Assembly (NCBI GenBank): GCA_963838885.1
Contig: CAWITB010000020.1
Location: 1-64,000, forward strand
Reading direction: 5' to 3'
From: JAICMB01 sp963838885
GTDB taxonomy: Bacteria > Acidobacteriota > Terriglobia > Bryobacterales > Bryobacteraceae
Length of the DNA: 64,000 bases
Part shown: piece by piece, positions 28,010 through 38,467 of the stretch
How the letters are laid out: each line of letters starts with the position of its first letter
How positions within the stretch are numbered: the first letter of the stretch is position 1
Program-made: the position numbers and the translations under genes
Notes under the pieces: generated by a model
Databases searched by the model: none
The model's input: only the letters and a program-made list of their open reading frames with translations
Told to the model about the DNA's origin: nothing

Positions 28010-28013
28010 AGCA

Positions 28014-28541
28014 GTGCGAGTAATCGCCGGAGAATTTCGCAGCCGCAAGCTTAAGACCCTTGCCGGACTCGACACCCGCCCCACCCCCGACCGGCTCCGC
28101 GAAACTCTGTTCAACATTCTGGCTCCGAAGATTGACGGAATCACGTTTTTGGACGCTTATGCCGGCACGGGGGCGGTCGGCATCGAAGCGTTAAGCCGCG
28201 GCGCCGCGCACGCGATCTTCGTCGAGAAGAATCGCGCGGCAGTCGAAGTCATGCGCGATAATCTGGCCGCCCTCGGCATCGAAAACCGCGCCGAGGTATT
28301 CACCGGAAAAGCCGCCGCCGTGCTGGAGCGCCTCTCGGCCGATATCGTGTTCCTCGACCCTCCCTACGATTTCGAGCGCGAGTATGCCGAGGCCCTCGAC
28401 GTGTTAGGCTCCCGCCACAATCCGCTCGTCGTCGCCCAGCACGCCTCCCAATTCGCGCTTGCCGAACAATACGGCGCTCTGCGACGCACCCGCGTCGTCA
28501 AGCAAGGCGATAATTCCCTCAGCTTTTATGAATACATCTGA
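28014..28541 (+). CDS. rsmD: 16S rRNA (guanine-966-N2)-methyltransferase
   Basis: A 175-residue methyltransferase starting at GTG, 4 nt after recG. MRVIAGEFRSRKLKTL and RPTPDRLRETLFNIL are the RsmD start. The AdoMet site is FLDAYAGTGAVGIEALSRGA, and the catalytic NPPY-type motif is DPPY near residue 117. It methylates G966 in the small ribosomal subunit during assembly. Complete, with no odd features. About 250 bp without a supported gene follow before dnaE. Confidence 0.95.
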   Translation: MRVIAGEFRSRKLKTLAGLDTRPTPDRLRETLFNILAPKIDGITFLDAYAGTGAVGIEALSRGAAHAIFVEKNRAAVEVMRDNLAALGIENRAEVFTGKAAAVLERLSADIVFLDPPYDFEREYAEALDVLGSRHNPLVVAQHASQFALAEQYGALRRTRVVKQGDNSLSFYEYI

Positions 28542-28795
28542 GATGCTCGAACAGCGCCGCAAGGGGCAGGCGCGTATCTCGGGGGTACCATTTACCGCCG
28601 CCTTTCCCGCGATTCCGGTCGGCGCTGCAACGGCTCCAGCCCATATGCCTGGTTTGATCAACGGGTCCGAAGCGCAGGCGAAGCGGAGATGCGGGGCGAT
28701 GGGCATCCGTGCGTGTCGCGGAAACGGTCTCGTGCGAGGCGGCATGAGGAATACAATAGAGATGTCCTCCCCCCGCCTTTGACCGCTGGTAACCG

Positions 28796-31700
28796 ATGAC
28801 CGAAACACCCTTCGTCCACCTGCATTGCCATACGGATTATTCGCTCCTCGACGGGGCCTGCGACATTGATCGGCTGATGGACCTCGCCATCGAGCAGAAC
28901 ATGCCCGCCGTCGCTATGACGGATCACGGCAACTTGTTCGGGGCGGTCGAATTTTACAACTGCGCCAAGGACAAAGGCGTGCACCCCGTGATCGGCTGCG
29001 AAGTTTATGTTTCGAAGCAAGGCCACAAAACGCGCAGCGAAAACGATCGCTACAACCACCTGGTTCTGTTATGCGAGAACCAGGAGGGCTACCGCAACCT
29101 CATCAAGCTGGTCTCAACCGGGTACCTCGACGGCTTTTACTACAAGCCGCGCATCGACAAGGACCTCCTTGCCAAGCACTCGAAGGGACTGATCGCGCTG
29201 TCGGCATGTCTGCGCGGCGACATCAACGAGAGCCTCATGGCGCAACGTTACGACGACGCCCGGAAGCTCGCCTACGAATACTCCGACCTGTTCGGACGCG
29301 GCAATTTTTTCCTCGAAATCCAGGACCACGGCCTCGATCAGGACAAAGTCGTGATCCCGCATCTGAGCCGGCTTTCCAAAGAATCCGGCATTCCCTTGGT
29401 GGCCACCAACGACGCGCATTACCTGCGCAAGGAGCATGCCCGCGCGCACGAAATTCTGCTCTGCATCCAGACCGGCAAAACCATGTCGGACACGAACCGG
29501 ATGCGTTTCAGCCAGCCCGAGTTCTACCTCAAATCGCGCGCCGCGATGAGCGCCTTGTTCGGCGAATTCGAGCAAGCGCTCGATCTCCCCTGGGAGATAG
29601 CGCAGCGCTGTCACGTAAAGCTCGAAAAGGTTAAAGAGCCTTTCCCGAAATTCGATGTTCCGCCGGAGCATTCCACCGGCACTTACTTCGAATACGTCGC
29701 TCGCCAGGGTTTTGAAAAGCGCCGTCCGCGTCTCGAAGCGCTGCGGCGGGCGGGCGCGCTGAAGCACGATCTCCCGGAATACGCCGAGCGGCTGGATCGG
29801 GAGATCAAGATGATCCAGCAGATGCAGTTCTCAGGGTATTTCCTGATCGTGTGGGACTTCATCCGCTTCGCGAAATCGAGCGGTATTCCGGTCGGACCCG
29901 GACGCGGCTCGGCCGCCGGCAGCCTGGTCGGCTTCGCCATGGAGATCACCGATATCGATCCTCTCGAATACGGCCTGCTGTTCGAGCGCTTTCTCAACCC
30001 CGAGCGCATCAGCATGCCCGATATCGATATCGATTTCCATACGCGGCGGCGGGGGGAAGTGATCCAATACGTCACCGAAAAATACGGCCGCGAGCAGGTG
30101 GCGCAAATCATTACGTTCGGTTCCCTGGGCGCTCGGCAGGCCATCAAAGACGTCGGGCGCGTCCTGGACATGACGTTTGCCGACGTCGATAGGATCACGA
30201 AACTCGTCCCCGGTGTGCTCAATATCAAGCTGAAGGAGGCCATCGCGGCCGAGCCCGGTTTTGAGGAAGCGGCCCGCAAGGACCCGCGCGTGAGAGAAGT
30301 ATTGCAGGTGGCGCAGACGCTGGAGGGCCTCTCGCGCAATTGCGGCATGCATGCGGCCGGCGTCGTCATCTCGCCCGTTCCGCTCAAGGATCTGGTCCCG
30401 CTCTATAAAACGAACAAGGACGAAATTGTCACGCAATACGACATGGTCGGCCTGGAGAAGCTGGCGCTTCTCAAAATGGATTTTTTGGGCCTTACGACGC
30501 TCGACATCGTGCAGGACGCCCTGGAGCTGATCGCGCAGAAAACCGGCCAGAAGCTCTTGATCGACGATTTCCCGCTGGACGACGCCGCCACGTACGAAAT
30601 TTTCTCGAAGGCGTTCACCAGCGGAGTCTTCCAGTTTGAATCGCGCGGTATGCGCGACATCCTGCGCAAATACCAGCCCACGCGCATTGAAGATTTGTGC
30701 GCGTTGAACGCGCTGTACCGTCCGGGACCCATTCAAGGCGGGATGGTGGACGATTTCATAGACCGCAAACACGGCCGCAAGCGCGTGACCTATGAGTTTC
30801 CGGAGCTGAAGGAGATTCTCGAAGAGACCTACGGCGTAATTGTCTACCAGGAGCAGGTGATGCAGATCTCGAATCGCTTGGCGGGCTATTCGCTGGGCGA
30901 TGCGGACATCTTGCGCCGGGCGATGGGGAAGAAGAAAGCCGAGGAGATGGCCAGCCAACGCGCGCGCTTCATTCAGGGGGCGTTGGAAAAGGGACATCAA
31001 CAGAAGAAGATCGAGAAAATTTTCGATCTAATGGAGCAATTTGCCGGCTACGGTTTCAATAAATCGCACTCCGCCGCATACGCGTATCTCGCGTACGTTA
31101 CGGCATACCTAAAGGCGCACTATCCGCTGGAATTCATGTCCGCGTTGTTGACCTCGGAAACGGGGAATACGGCAAAGGTGGTGAAGTATATCAACGAATG
31201 CCGCGAGATGGGCATCGCGGTGCTTCCGCCGGACGTCAACTCCAGCTTCCGCAACTTCACGCCGGCGCCGCAAGGCATCCGTTTCGGACTCTCGGCGGTC
31301 CGCAACCTCGGCGATAACGCCGCGGACAGCATCATCAATGCGCGCCGCGATGGGCCATTTAAATCTATCTACGATTTCTGCGAGCGCGTGGACCTGAACG
31401 CGCTGAACAAACGGCATATCGAGAGTCTGGTGAAGGCGGGCGCGCTCGATCTTTTGGGCGGCAATCGCGCGCAGCTTTGCGCCGTTATCGATAGCGCCAT
31501 CGAAGGCGGTCAGCGCGCGGCGAAGGACCGCGACAGCGGCCAGAGTGGACTTTTTGCCAGTCTGTTCGCCGCATCGGCGCCACTCGAACGCCCGCTTCCC
31601 AAGCTCCCCGACTGGACCCCGGAACAGAAGCTTGCGGGCGAGAAAGAGATGCTCGGGATTTATGTCAGCGGACATCCGCTCGATGAATTCAACGATAAGG

Positions 31701-32266
31701 TGTGCGAGCTCTCGACGTACGACACCGAGAGCCTGGAAGGATTGGAAAGAGGCGCGGACGTTGCACTCTGCGGCATTCTCACGGGCATTCAACGGCGCCG
31801 CAATAAAGAAGGCAAGCTGTGGGCTTCGATGCAGCTTGAAGATCGCAAGGGCGCCGTGGAAGCGATGGTTTTCACCACGCAATACGACCGCCTCTTGGCG
31901 GCGCTGGTCGAGGACAAAGCGGTTCTGGTGCGTGGTCTGGTCCTGCCCGAAGACAACGGGCCGCCGAAGCTCTCGATTCAGGACATCGTGCCGCTCGAAA
32001 ACGCGCGCATCGATCTTCCCAGCCTGATCTCAATCCGCGTGCCTCTGGGCGTCAATGGCTCGAACGGTCACGACGAAAAGGCTTCCGCGCTGCAGCAGCT
32101 CTTTACTCGCAAGCGAGGCGAGACCGAGGTGCGATTGCGAATCGAAAAGCCGCGCGATTTTTCAGTCATTCTCGACGTTACGGCCAAGGTGCGAGCCGAT
32201 AGAGAATTCAAGGCTGAGGTAGAGCGCATCTGCGGGCCGGAGTCGCTCGAGATTTTGGCTTCGTGA
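28796..32266 (+). CDS. dnaE: DNA polymerase III alpha subunit (DnaE1 type)
   Basis: The 1156-residue replicative polymerase. The N-terminal PHP domain is clear (FVHLHCHTDYSLLDGACDID, AMTDHGNLFG, VVIPHLSRLS). The palm carries PDIDIDF near residue 408 with the catalytic aspartates, followed by the YGREQVAQIITFGSLGARQA block. Fingers include GPGRGSAAGSLVGFAM. The beta-binding/HhH region (QFAGYGFNKSHSAAYAYLAY) and an OB domain (VALCGILTGIQRR) precede a short C-terminal domain. No intein and no frameshift over 3.5 kb. It is not linked to imuA/imuB, so this is the main polymerase rather than the mutagenic DnaE2. Confidence 0.97.
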   Translation: MTETPFVHLHCHTDYSLLDGACDIDRLMDLAIEQNMPAVAMTDHGNLFGAVEFYNCAKDKGVHPVIGCEVYVSKQGHKTRSENDRYNHLVLLCENQEGYRNLIKLVSTGYLDGFYYKPRIDKDLLAKHSKGLIALSACLRGDINESLMAQRYDDARKLAYEYSDLFGRGNFFLEIQDHGLDQDKVVIPHLSRLSKESGIPLVATNDAHYLRKEHARAHEILLCIQTGKTMSDTNRMRFSQPEFYLKSRAAMSALFGEFEQALDLPWEIAQRCHVKLEKVKEPFPKFDVPPEHSTGTYFEYVARQGFEKRRPRLEALRRAGALKHDLPEYAERLDREIKMIQQMQFSGYFLIVWDFIRFAKSSGIPVGPGRGSAAGSLVGFAMEITDIDPLEYGLLFERFLNPERISMPDIDIDFHTRRRGEVIQYVTEKYGREQVAQIITFGSLGARQAIKDVGRVLDMTFADVDRITKLVPGVLNIKLKEAIAAEPGFEEAARKDPRVREVLQVAQTLEGLSRNCGMHAAGVVISPVPLKDLVPLYKTNKDEIVTQYDMVGLEKLALLKMDFLGLTTLDIVQDALELIAQKTGQKLLIDDFPLDDAATYEIFSKAFTSGVFQFESRGMRDILRKYQPTRIEDLCALNALYRPGPIQGGMVDDFIDRKHGRKRVTYEFPELKEILEETYGVIVYQEQVMQISNRLAGYSLGDADILRRAMGKKKAEEMASQRARFIQGALEKGHQQKKIEKIFDLMEQFAGYGFNKSHSAAYAYLAYVTAYLKAHYPLEFMSALLTSETGNTAKVVKYINECREMGIAVLPPDVNSSFRNFTPAPQGIRFGLSAVRNLGDNAADSIINARRDGPFKSIYDFCERVDLNALNKRHIESLVKAGALDLLGGNRAQLCAVIDSAIEGGQRAAKDRDSGQSGLFASLFAASAPLERPLPKLPDWTPEQKLAGEKEMLGIYVSGHPLDEFNDKVCELSTYDTESLEGLERGADVALCGILTGIQRRRNKEGKLWASMQLEDRKGAVEAMVFTTQYDRLLAALVEDKAVLVRGLVLPEDNGPPKLSIQDIVPLENARIDLPSLISIRVPLGVNGSNGHDEKASALQQLFTRKRGETEVRLRIEKPRDFSVILDVTAKVRADREFKAEVERICGPESLEILAS

Positions 32267-32309
32267 ACCCGCGCTGCGCGGCAAGCGTGGCCCCGAGTCA
32301 TAAGAGGGC

Positions 32310-32435
32310 ATGTCGTTTCCACTCTCAGCGTGCGCCGCGGCGCTGGCGTTCGCCAGTTGGGCGAACACCGCCACATCCAGCCTGCGGAAGGTAGAACAGA
32401 CGACCGCTGAAAGCGCAACTGGTTTCAAAAAGTAG
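32310..32435 (+). pseudogene. orphan signal-peptide start, copy of the 5' end of the gene at 38468
   Basis: A 41-codon frame begins MSFPLSACAAALAFA, identical to the first 15 residues of the repeat-domain protein at 38468, and the DNA match extends upstream over its ribosome-binding region (ATAAGAGG-CATG context). After the signal peptide the sequences differ and the frame soon stops. About 57 bp are shared with only two or three mismatches (32299-32357 against 38457-38515). Confidence 0.6.
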
Positions 32436-32814
32436 ATCGGGTTGGCCGGTCCACCATTCAGACGGGGGCGCGCGGGCACAAAAACGAAACTGGCCCAAAA
32501 AGAGAGGAATCAATCGCGGCCTAAACGCCCAGATACCGCGGCTTCCACCATGAAAATTGTGGGCCCAGATTCAAGAAGAGCGGCTGACGGTGTCGCCGAG
32601 GTCGCCCCAGTGCCGCCTTGGATACCACATTCGCCGGGTAAGCCGACGGTCAACTTCCCAAAGCGCGGCTTTGCCTGTGTGTGACACTTTCCGGAAAGCC
32701 GGTTTATCACTCCCAACGGCATTGGCAGCCCAGTCTGCCCGTGTTTTGGGATACGCGAGCTACTTCGGGACCACTTCCGATACCGGACCAAAGTGCCAGC
32801 GGCTACAACCCCTT
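32436..32814. other. intergenic stretch without a supported gene
   Basis: Several overlapping frames are open but none shows a domain or signal. It lies downstream of both dnaE (plus) and the ankyrin/cyclase-repeat gene (minus) and holds the orphan 5' end just before it. I see no clear terminator hairpin with a T run. Confidence 0.4.
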
Positions 32815-34806
32815 CTAGACGGCGCCTACTTGGTCACTCCAGGCGCTTTCAAAGCCAGAGCCAGAGCATTCGCGGCCCAACCGGTCCCCATCGGCAGAGA
32901 TCCATTGGTCATGACCATAGGGAAAGCCGCTCTCAAAGTACGGCTGCAACTTCGCCGCCCGGCTGAACACGTGCCATGACCCGTCGGCGGCCTGGGTCGC
33001 GAGCAAGAACTTCACGCCCTTCGGATACACCGAGTTGTTCTTGTTATTGGTCTCGGGCTGGACAATTCCGGTCTCTGCCAAGGCCGACAGCGTCATCCCC
33101 GTGGCGTACGCGTCGGATGGCAGCTCCTTCCGTTGCGCCCATCCGCCGTCCGGTCTCTGGAGTGCGAGAATCGGTTTGGCCAGGTCCGCGAGCTCAGCCT
33201 CGTTGGCGCCGGCTGCCGCAATACCGGTCAGACGCATGTCCCAGTCCTCGGTGGTTTGCGGGGCGGCGTGCAGTAGCCATTGTTTTGCCCGCGCGAGCCG
33301 CTCCTTCGTCTCGGCGCCGCGTGCAGGAGTTCCGTAAACCTTCAGGGCGCGGATCGCCATCGCGGTTCGCGAAAAATTGCCGTCTTCGAGGGGCGTGCGC
33401 GCGATCCCATGAAACCCATGCCAAGCGCCGTCCTCACCCTGCTCCGCCGCGATCGACGCCGCCAGATAGTCCGTCATGCGATCGGGCGAATATCCGGTCC
33501 GGGCCAGCGCTTCCAAGGCGTAGAGCACTGTATCGCCCGCGAGCCGCCCTTCCATAAGACTGGGTCCCGCCGAAGTGAAGGCGAACGTCATCTGTTTTTG
33601 CCGCTCGCCGGCAGCATGCTCGTCGATGCGAATGCCTTTCGCTCGCGCGGCCGCGGCGGCGAAACTGGCAGCGGATTGCGCGTGGCAGGCATAACAGGCG
33701 CCTTGGACGAAAAACTCCGCGCTAGTCTTTTCCAACAGGCCGACGCTGCGCTCCACGGCAATCCGCGGATCGGGGAGCTCCGCCCGATCCGGAACCGCTG
33801 TCGCCGCCACTGTTTCGGGCTTGCCCCCGAGCGCTTCTATGACGCTTGCGACGCCATATTTGCGAGCCCAATCCAGCGCTGTCTCACCCTGCAGGCTTTT
33901 CACTCGCGCGTCGGCGCCATGCTCCAACAAAATCCTTATCGTCTCCGGATCGAGACGGTCCGTAGTGAGTGCCAGCATCAGCGGCGTCATGCCGCGCGCC
34001 TCGGCTGCGTTCACATCCGCACCCGCATCCAGCAGCGCCTTAAGCACCTGAGGCGGCCCGTAAGTCGCCGCCAGCAAGCAGCGGAGTAAATTCTCCGAAT
34101 ACGGCCGGGCGATGGTTGATTTCCAGAGTCTGCTGCGGGTCGAGACGGCATTCACTTTGGCGCCATGGGCCAGCAGCAGTTTCACGGCCTCCAGATTCCC
34201 TTCCGCGGCCGCAGCCATTAATGGCGTAGACGATTCAAGCGCCTGAGCGCCATCCGCCTTATTCACGTCGGCGCCGGCATCCACCAGTATTCGGATTGTC
34301 GCGATATCATTGCCACGGACAGCAGCCAGGAGGGCCGTCGTTCCCTTCTTATCCACCGCGGCCCTGTCCGCCCCCTTTGCGAGAAGCAGGCGCGCCACAT
34401 CCGTGGACGGCCGCGAAAGCGCGATCAGCAAAGCCGTTTTACCGCTCTTCGCGGCTATGTTTACGTCCGCCCCATGCGCGATCAGCAGCCGCGCCTTTTG
34501 AACGTCGGAGGCCGACCACATTAGGGCCGTGGCGCCGAACGCATTCTGTGCGTTCACATCTGCGCCGTGTTCGATTAGAAGCCGCATCTCGGCCACGGAG
34601 CCGATTTCGGCGGCGTACATCAACGGCGTGATTTCATGGCTATCCCGGGCGTTGGGACTGGCTCCCTGTTCCAGCAGCGTTTGGAGTCCGCTCAAATCGC
34701 CGGCGCGTATGACGGCATACAGCTTCTCACTATCGCTCCCGGGGGCCGACGCGGCGGCGAGCGACGCGAGTGCGGCGAAACACGGGAACATCCATTTCCT
34801 TAGCAT
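32815..34806 (-). CDS. exported ankyrin, CXXCH and cyclase-repeat protein, C-terminus frameshifted
   Basis: The product is about 663 residues. Start 34806 is fixed by an AGGAGGAA site 4-5 nt upstream and by a signal peptide (MFPCFAALASLAAASA). Residues about 30-330 hold nine or so ankyrin repeats (ITPLMYAAEIGSVAEMRLLI, GATALMWSASDVQKARLLIA). A CYACH motif follows near residue 370, a potential haem c site, then repeats like those of squalene cyclases and prenyltransferases (GAWHGFHG, LQRPDGGWAQRKE, QAADGSWHV). Near 32887-32890 one extra base in a C run changes the end: the other frame reads ADGTGWAANALALALKAPG and stops at 32826, which is the likely natural terminus. Role unknown. Confidence 0.82.
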   Translation of the reverse strand: MLRKWMFPCFAALASLAAASAPGSDSEKLYAVIRAGDLSGLQTLLEQGASPNARDSHEITPLMYAAEIGSVAEMRLLIEHGADVNAQNAFGATALMWSASDVQKARLLIAHGADVNIAAKSGKTALLIALSRPSTDVARLLLAKGADRAAVDKKGTTALLAAVRGNDIATIRILVDAGADVNKADGAQALESSTPLMAAAAEGNLEAVKLLLAHGAKVNAVSTRSRLWKSTIARPYSENLLRCLLAATYGPPQVLKALLDAGADVNAAEARGMTPLMLALTTDRLDPETIRILLEHGADARVKSLQGETALDWARKYGVASVIEALGGKPETVAATAVPDRAELPDPRIAVERSVGLLEKTSAEFFVQGACYACHAQSAASFAAAAARAKGIRIDEHAAGERQKQMTFAFTSAGPSLMEGRLAGDTVLYALEALARTGYSPDRMTDYLAASIAAEQGEDGAWHGFHGIARTPLEDGNFSRTAMAIRALKVYGTPARGAETKERLARAKQWLLHAAPQTTEDWDMRLTGIAAAGANEAELADLAKPILALQRPDGGWAQRKELPSDAYATGMTLSALAETGIVQPETNNKNNSVYPKGVKFLLATQAADGSWHVFSRAAKLQPYFESGFPYGHDQWISADGDRLGRECSGSGFESAWSDQVGAV

Positions 34807-34922
34807 CTCGATTCCTCCTGCTACTGGTAGAAGCGCCGTTTCGGCGGTCGAGCCACCATCACGGTTTGATTTTTTTTCTGCTATGCTTCCCATGAGTTAA
34901 AGACCCCTGGCGGAAAACCGGC

Positions 34923-35522
34923 ATGCAAGCCCCGGCAGACGATATCACCGGACTCCTGGTCAGTTGGCGTGAGGGAAACCGCGCCGCCCTGGAGGCGTTA
35001 TTGCCCCTGATTCAGCGGGAGTTGAATTGCATCGCGCGGCGTCACCTGGGACGCGAACGCCAGAACCACAGCATGCAGCCGTCTACGCTGGTGCAAGAGG
35101 CGTTTCTCCGGCTGTTTCCAGATCGCGAGATCGAATGGAAGAATCGGGCGCATTTCTTCGCCATCGCTTCCAAAGTGATGCGGCATGTGCTGGTGGACCA
35201 TGCGCGTCAAAGGAGCCGCGCCAAGCGCGGCGGAGCGGCAGTTCATATTCCCGTAGATGTGGCGGCGGTTCTGTCTGCGGACCAGGTGGAAGAAGTGGTG
35301 GCCATCGATCTGGCGTTGCAGCGCCTGGCGGCGGTGGATGAGCGCAAGAGCCAGGTATTGGAGATGCGTTTCTTCGGCGGACTGAGCGTGGAAGAAACCG
35401 CGGAAGCCTTGGGCGTGGCTCCGAATACGGTGACCCGCGATTGGAACTTCGCGCGCGCGTGGCTCCGCCGTGAGCTCGGCGGGGAGGGAGCCGCGGAGCA
35501 TGGCACGTTGGCAGCAGATTGA
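34923..35522 (+). CDS. ECF-type sigma factor of the acidobacterial/planctomycete kind
   Basis: A 199-residue sigma-70 family protein. Region 2 is visible at residues about 30-95 (ELNCIARRHLGRERQNHSMQ, LVQEAFLRLF, HFFAIASKVMRHVLVDHAR), region 4 at about 130-185 (SQVLEMRFFGGLSVEETAEA with PNTVTRDWNFARAWLRREL). The HVLVDHARQR block marks the subgroup that in Acidobacteriota is usually paired with a Ser/Thr kinase. It overlaps the kinase gene start (ATG 35500) by 23 bp, so the two should be co-expressed, with the kinase taking the place of an anti-sigma factor. Divergent from the ankyrin gene. Confidence 0.92.
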   Translation: MQAPADDITGLLVSWREGNRAALEALLPLIQRELNCIARRHLGRERQNHSMQPSTLVQEAFLRLFPDREIEWKNRAHFFAIASKVMRHVLVDHARQRSRAKRGGAAVHIPVDVAAVLSADQVEEVVAIDLALQRLAAVDERKSQVLEMRFFGGLSVEETAEALGVAPNTVTRDWNFARAWLRRELGGEGAAEHGTLAAD

Positions 35523-38362
35523 ATCGCTATTCCAGGAAGCCTTGGATCGCCCCGCGGCGGAGCGCGATGCCTTTCTGCGCCAAGCCTGCGGCGGCGATGC
35601 CGATTTGCTCCGCGAGGCGCGATCGCTGCTGGCGAATCACCGCGAGAGCGGCAACTTCCAGCCCTGGGCCGCGGAGCGGCGGCGCAACTGATCGCCGCGC
35701 CGGACAGGCTCGAACCCGGCCAAACTCTCGGTCCCTACCAGATCGTGTCGTTTCTCGCGGCGGGCGGCATGGGAGCGGTGTACCGCGCGCGCGATCCGCG
35801 CATGGGACGCGAGGTGGCCATCAAGGTCGCCGCGGAGCGCTTCAGCGAGCGCTTCTCGCGCGAAGTGCGCGCGGTGGCAGCGCTGAACCACCCCAACATC
35901 TGCCATGTCTACGACGTTGGCCCGAATTACCTGGTGATGGAATTAGTGGAAGGCGAGTCTCCCAAGGGCCCGCTGCCACTGGAAGAAGCGTCTGCGCATC
36001 GCGCGCCAGATCGCGGACGCCTTGGAAGAGGCGCACGAGAAGGGGATCGTACACCGCGATCTGAAACCGGGAAATATCAAGATCAGGCCGGACGGCACGG
36101 TGAAGGTTCTGGATTTCGGGTTGGCGAAAACGACGAGCGCGCCAGCCGCCCACGGCCCGGGGTCCTGAGGACTCGCCGACCATCGCCATGGGCGGCACGC
36201 AAGCCGGCGTGATCCTTGGCACGGCGGCGTACATGAGTCCGGAGCAGGCGCGCGGCAAGCCGGTGGATAAGCGCGCCGATATTTGGGCTTTCGGGGTAGT
36301 GCTGTTCGAGATGCTCACTGGGCAACGGCTATTCCAGGGGGAAGATCTGACGGAGACGCTGGCAGCGGTGGTGAAAGAGGAACCGCGTTTGGAGCAGGCT
36401 CCGGCGAAGGTGCGGCGGCTGCTGCGGAAGTGTCTGGAGAAAGACCCGAGGCGGCGATTGCGCGACATTGGCGACGTTTGGGAGCTGCTGGAGGAGGCGC
36501 CGGAGTCCGCTCCCGCAAAGGCCCGAGTGGGAATAGCGGGGTGGATCGCCGCGGCTGTGCTCGCAGTAATCGCCGCGATCGCGCTGTGGGGCTGGCTGCG
36601 GCCGGCGCGGCCTGCCGCTCGCATCGTGACGCACTTCACGACCGCTCTTCCCGAGGGAACTGGTCCACTACCCGGAATAGCGGTGTCCCGCGATGGATCG
36701 CGCATCGCCTTTGCGGGAGGACCTCGACGGGAGATCTACGTACGTACGATGGATCAGCTCGAAACAAGGCTGATTCCGGGCACGGAGGGCGCGGCTTTCC
36801 TTTCTTTTTCGCCCGATGGTCAGTGGATCGCTTATGTAGACTTGACGGCGCCAAGCCAACTAAGAAAGGTTCCCGTGGCCGGTGGGGCATCTCTGACGCT
36901 GGCCGAGGCGGCCGCGGGAGTTGGCCCTCCGGTTACGAGCTGGGGAGACGATGGCAACATCCTTTTCAGCAGCAATGGCGTGCTGCTCCGCGTGCCTTCC
37001 GGCGGTGGGCAACCTAAAATGTTGGCGGCGCCGGACGCCAAGATCGGCGAGCGTTATTATGCGTCGCCGCAACTGCTGCCGGGGGGCCGGAATATCCTCG
37101 TCACAGTTTGGAAGAAGAGCCCCATGGCGGTGGCGCTCAATCCGCAAACACGGGGAGAAAAAGATCGTGCTCGAGAGCAATGGATTTGCTCAATTTGCGA
37201 ATACCGATCCCGCTTCGGGCATTGGCCACCTGGTCTACTATGACTCGACAACCGGCTTCCTGATGGCCGTGCCCTTCGACGCGAATCGGCTGCAGGTGAA
37301 GGGTTCGCCGGTCCCCGTGTTGGAGGGGGTTCAAAACTGGGTCGGACCGTTTGCTTCATTCGGTTTCTCCGATTCGGGCACGCTGGCTTATGTGACTGAC
37401 GTTGCTCCAGCGTCTGCAAACAATACGCTGGTCTGGGTGGACCGCAAAGGAGCGGAGCAACCGTTGCCGGCGCCGCCGCGCCGATACGCCGGGCCAGCCG
37501 TTTCGCCGGACGGCGCCCGCGTTGCAGTGTCGATAGATGAGGGTTCGCCCATAAACCCCAAATTGGATATTTGGCTCTACGACTTGGTTCGCGGCACACT
37601 GACCCGCCTCACATCCGATGAGAGCAGTTACGCCCCGGTTTGGACCCCGAGTGCGAAGTTGATTTACACGTCTTACGACCACACTCGTCGCGACTATGGG
37701 ATTCGCTCAGTAGCAGCCGACGGGAGCGGCCCAGCCACGGCAGTTTCCGCGCACAAGCATCGTTTCTTTATGCCGGCTCCGTATCGCCCGATGGCAAACT
37801 GGCCATCGGATTTGAGGCATCGGGACCCGGCCAACCGTTCGGCCTGTGGCTTTTGACCCTAGGCGCAGACGCTTCCGCCGATGCCAAGCCACGACCTTTC
37901 TTGGATTCGCGGTTCGTGAAGGCTCGACCTCAGTTTTCCCCGGATGGACGGTGGGTGGCCTACGAGTCCAATGAAACCGGGCGCAACGAGATTTATGCAG
38001 TGCCGTACCCCGGCCCGGGACCAAAAGTGCCAATTTCCAACGGTGGCGGAATAGAACCGCGCTGGGCCCGCACTGGCCGCGAGTTGTTCTATCGCAACGG
38101 TGACAAGATGATGGTGGTGGATGTCCAGACGACCCCGGCGTTCCGCGCCGGCGCTCCTAAGCTGCTATTCGAGGGGCGCTATTTCGAAGGACGCGGCGGT
38201 TTCGGTACTCCCGGCGGTTACAGCGCGAATTACGACGTCTCGCCGGATGGCAAGCGGTTCCTGATGCTCAAGCCGGAGACACAGAACGCGGGGTCCGGCC
38301 AATTACATGTGGTGGTGAACTGGTTTGAGGAATTGCGCCGGCGTGCGCCGGCGGAGAAGTAG
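35500..38362 (+). pseudogene. TolB-like Ser/Thr protein kinase, five frameshifts
   Basis: In pieces the whole protein is readable: N-terminal segment MARWQQIESLFQEALDRPAA; kinase domain with LAAGGMGAVYRARD, VAIKVA, VHRDLKPGN, VLDFGLAKT and GTAAYMSPEQARG; one membrane helix (GWIAAAVLAVIAAIALWGWL); then TolB/PD40 propeller repeats (GIAVSRDGSRIAF, FLSFSPDGQWIAY, PQFSPDGRWVAYESNE) ending NWFEELRRRAP. The frame changes near 35680, 35985, 36165, 37148 and 37772, each by one or two bases. The largest single open pieces are 36188-37243 and 37640-38362. It overlaps the ECF sigma gene, the normal layout. Either a recent pseudogene or a locally bad sequence. Confidence 0.85.
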
Positions 38363-38467
38363 CTCCTGGCATGGGACGGCGGCAGCAGATTTTCCCGCCA
38401 GTCAAAGAACTTGCTTGCTTTGCTAGCAATGCTGCCCGCAACGTACCACGTACAATGATAAGAGGAC

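Noticed and set aside
29831..31000. 389-residue minus frame opposite dnaE
   Set aside because: Antisense of an intact polymerase gene with no recognisable motif.
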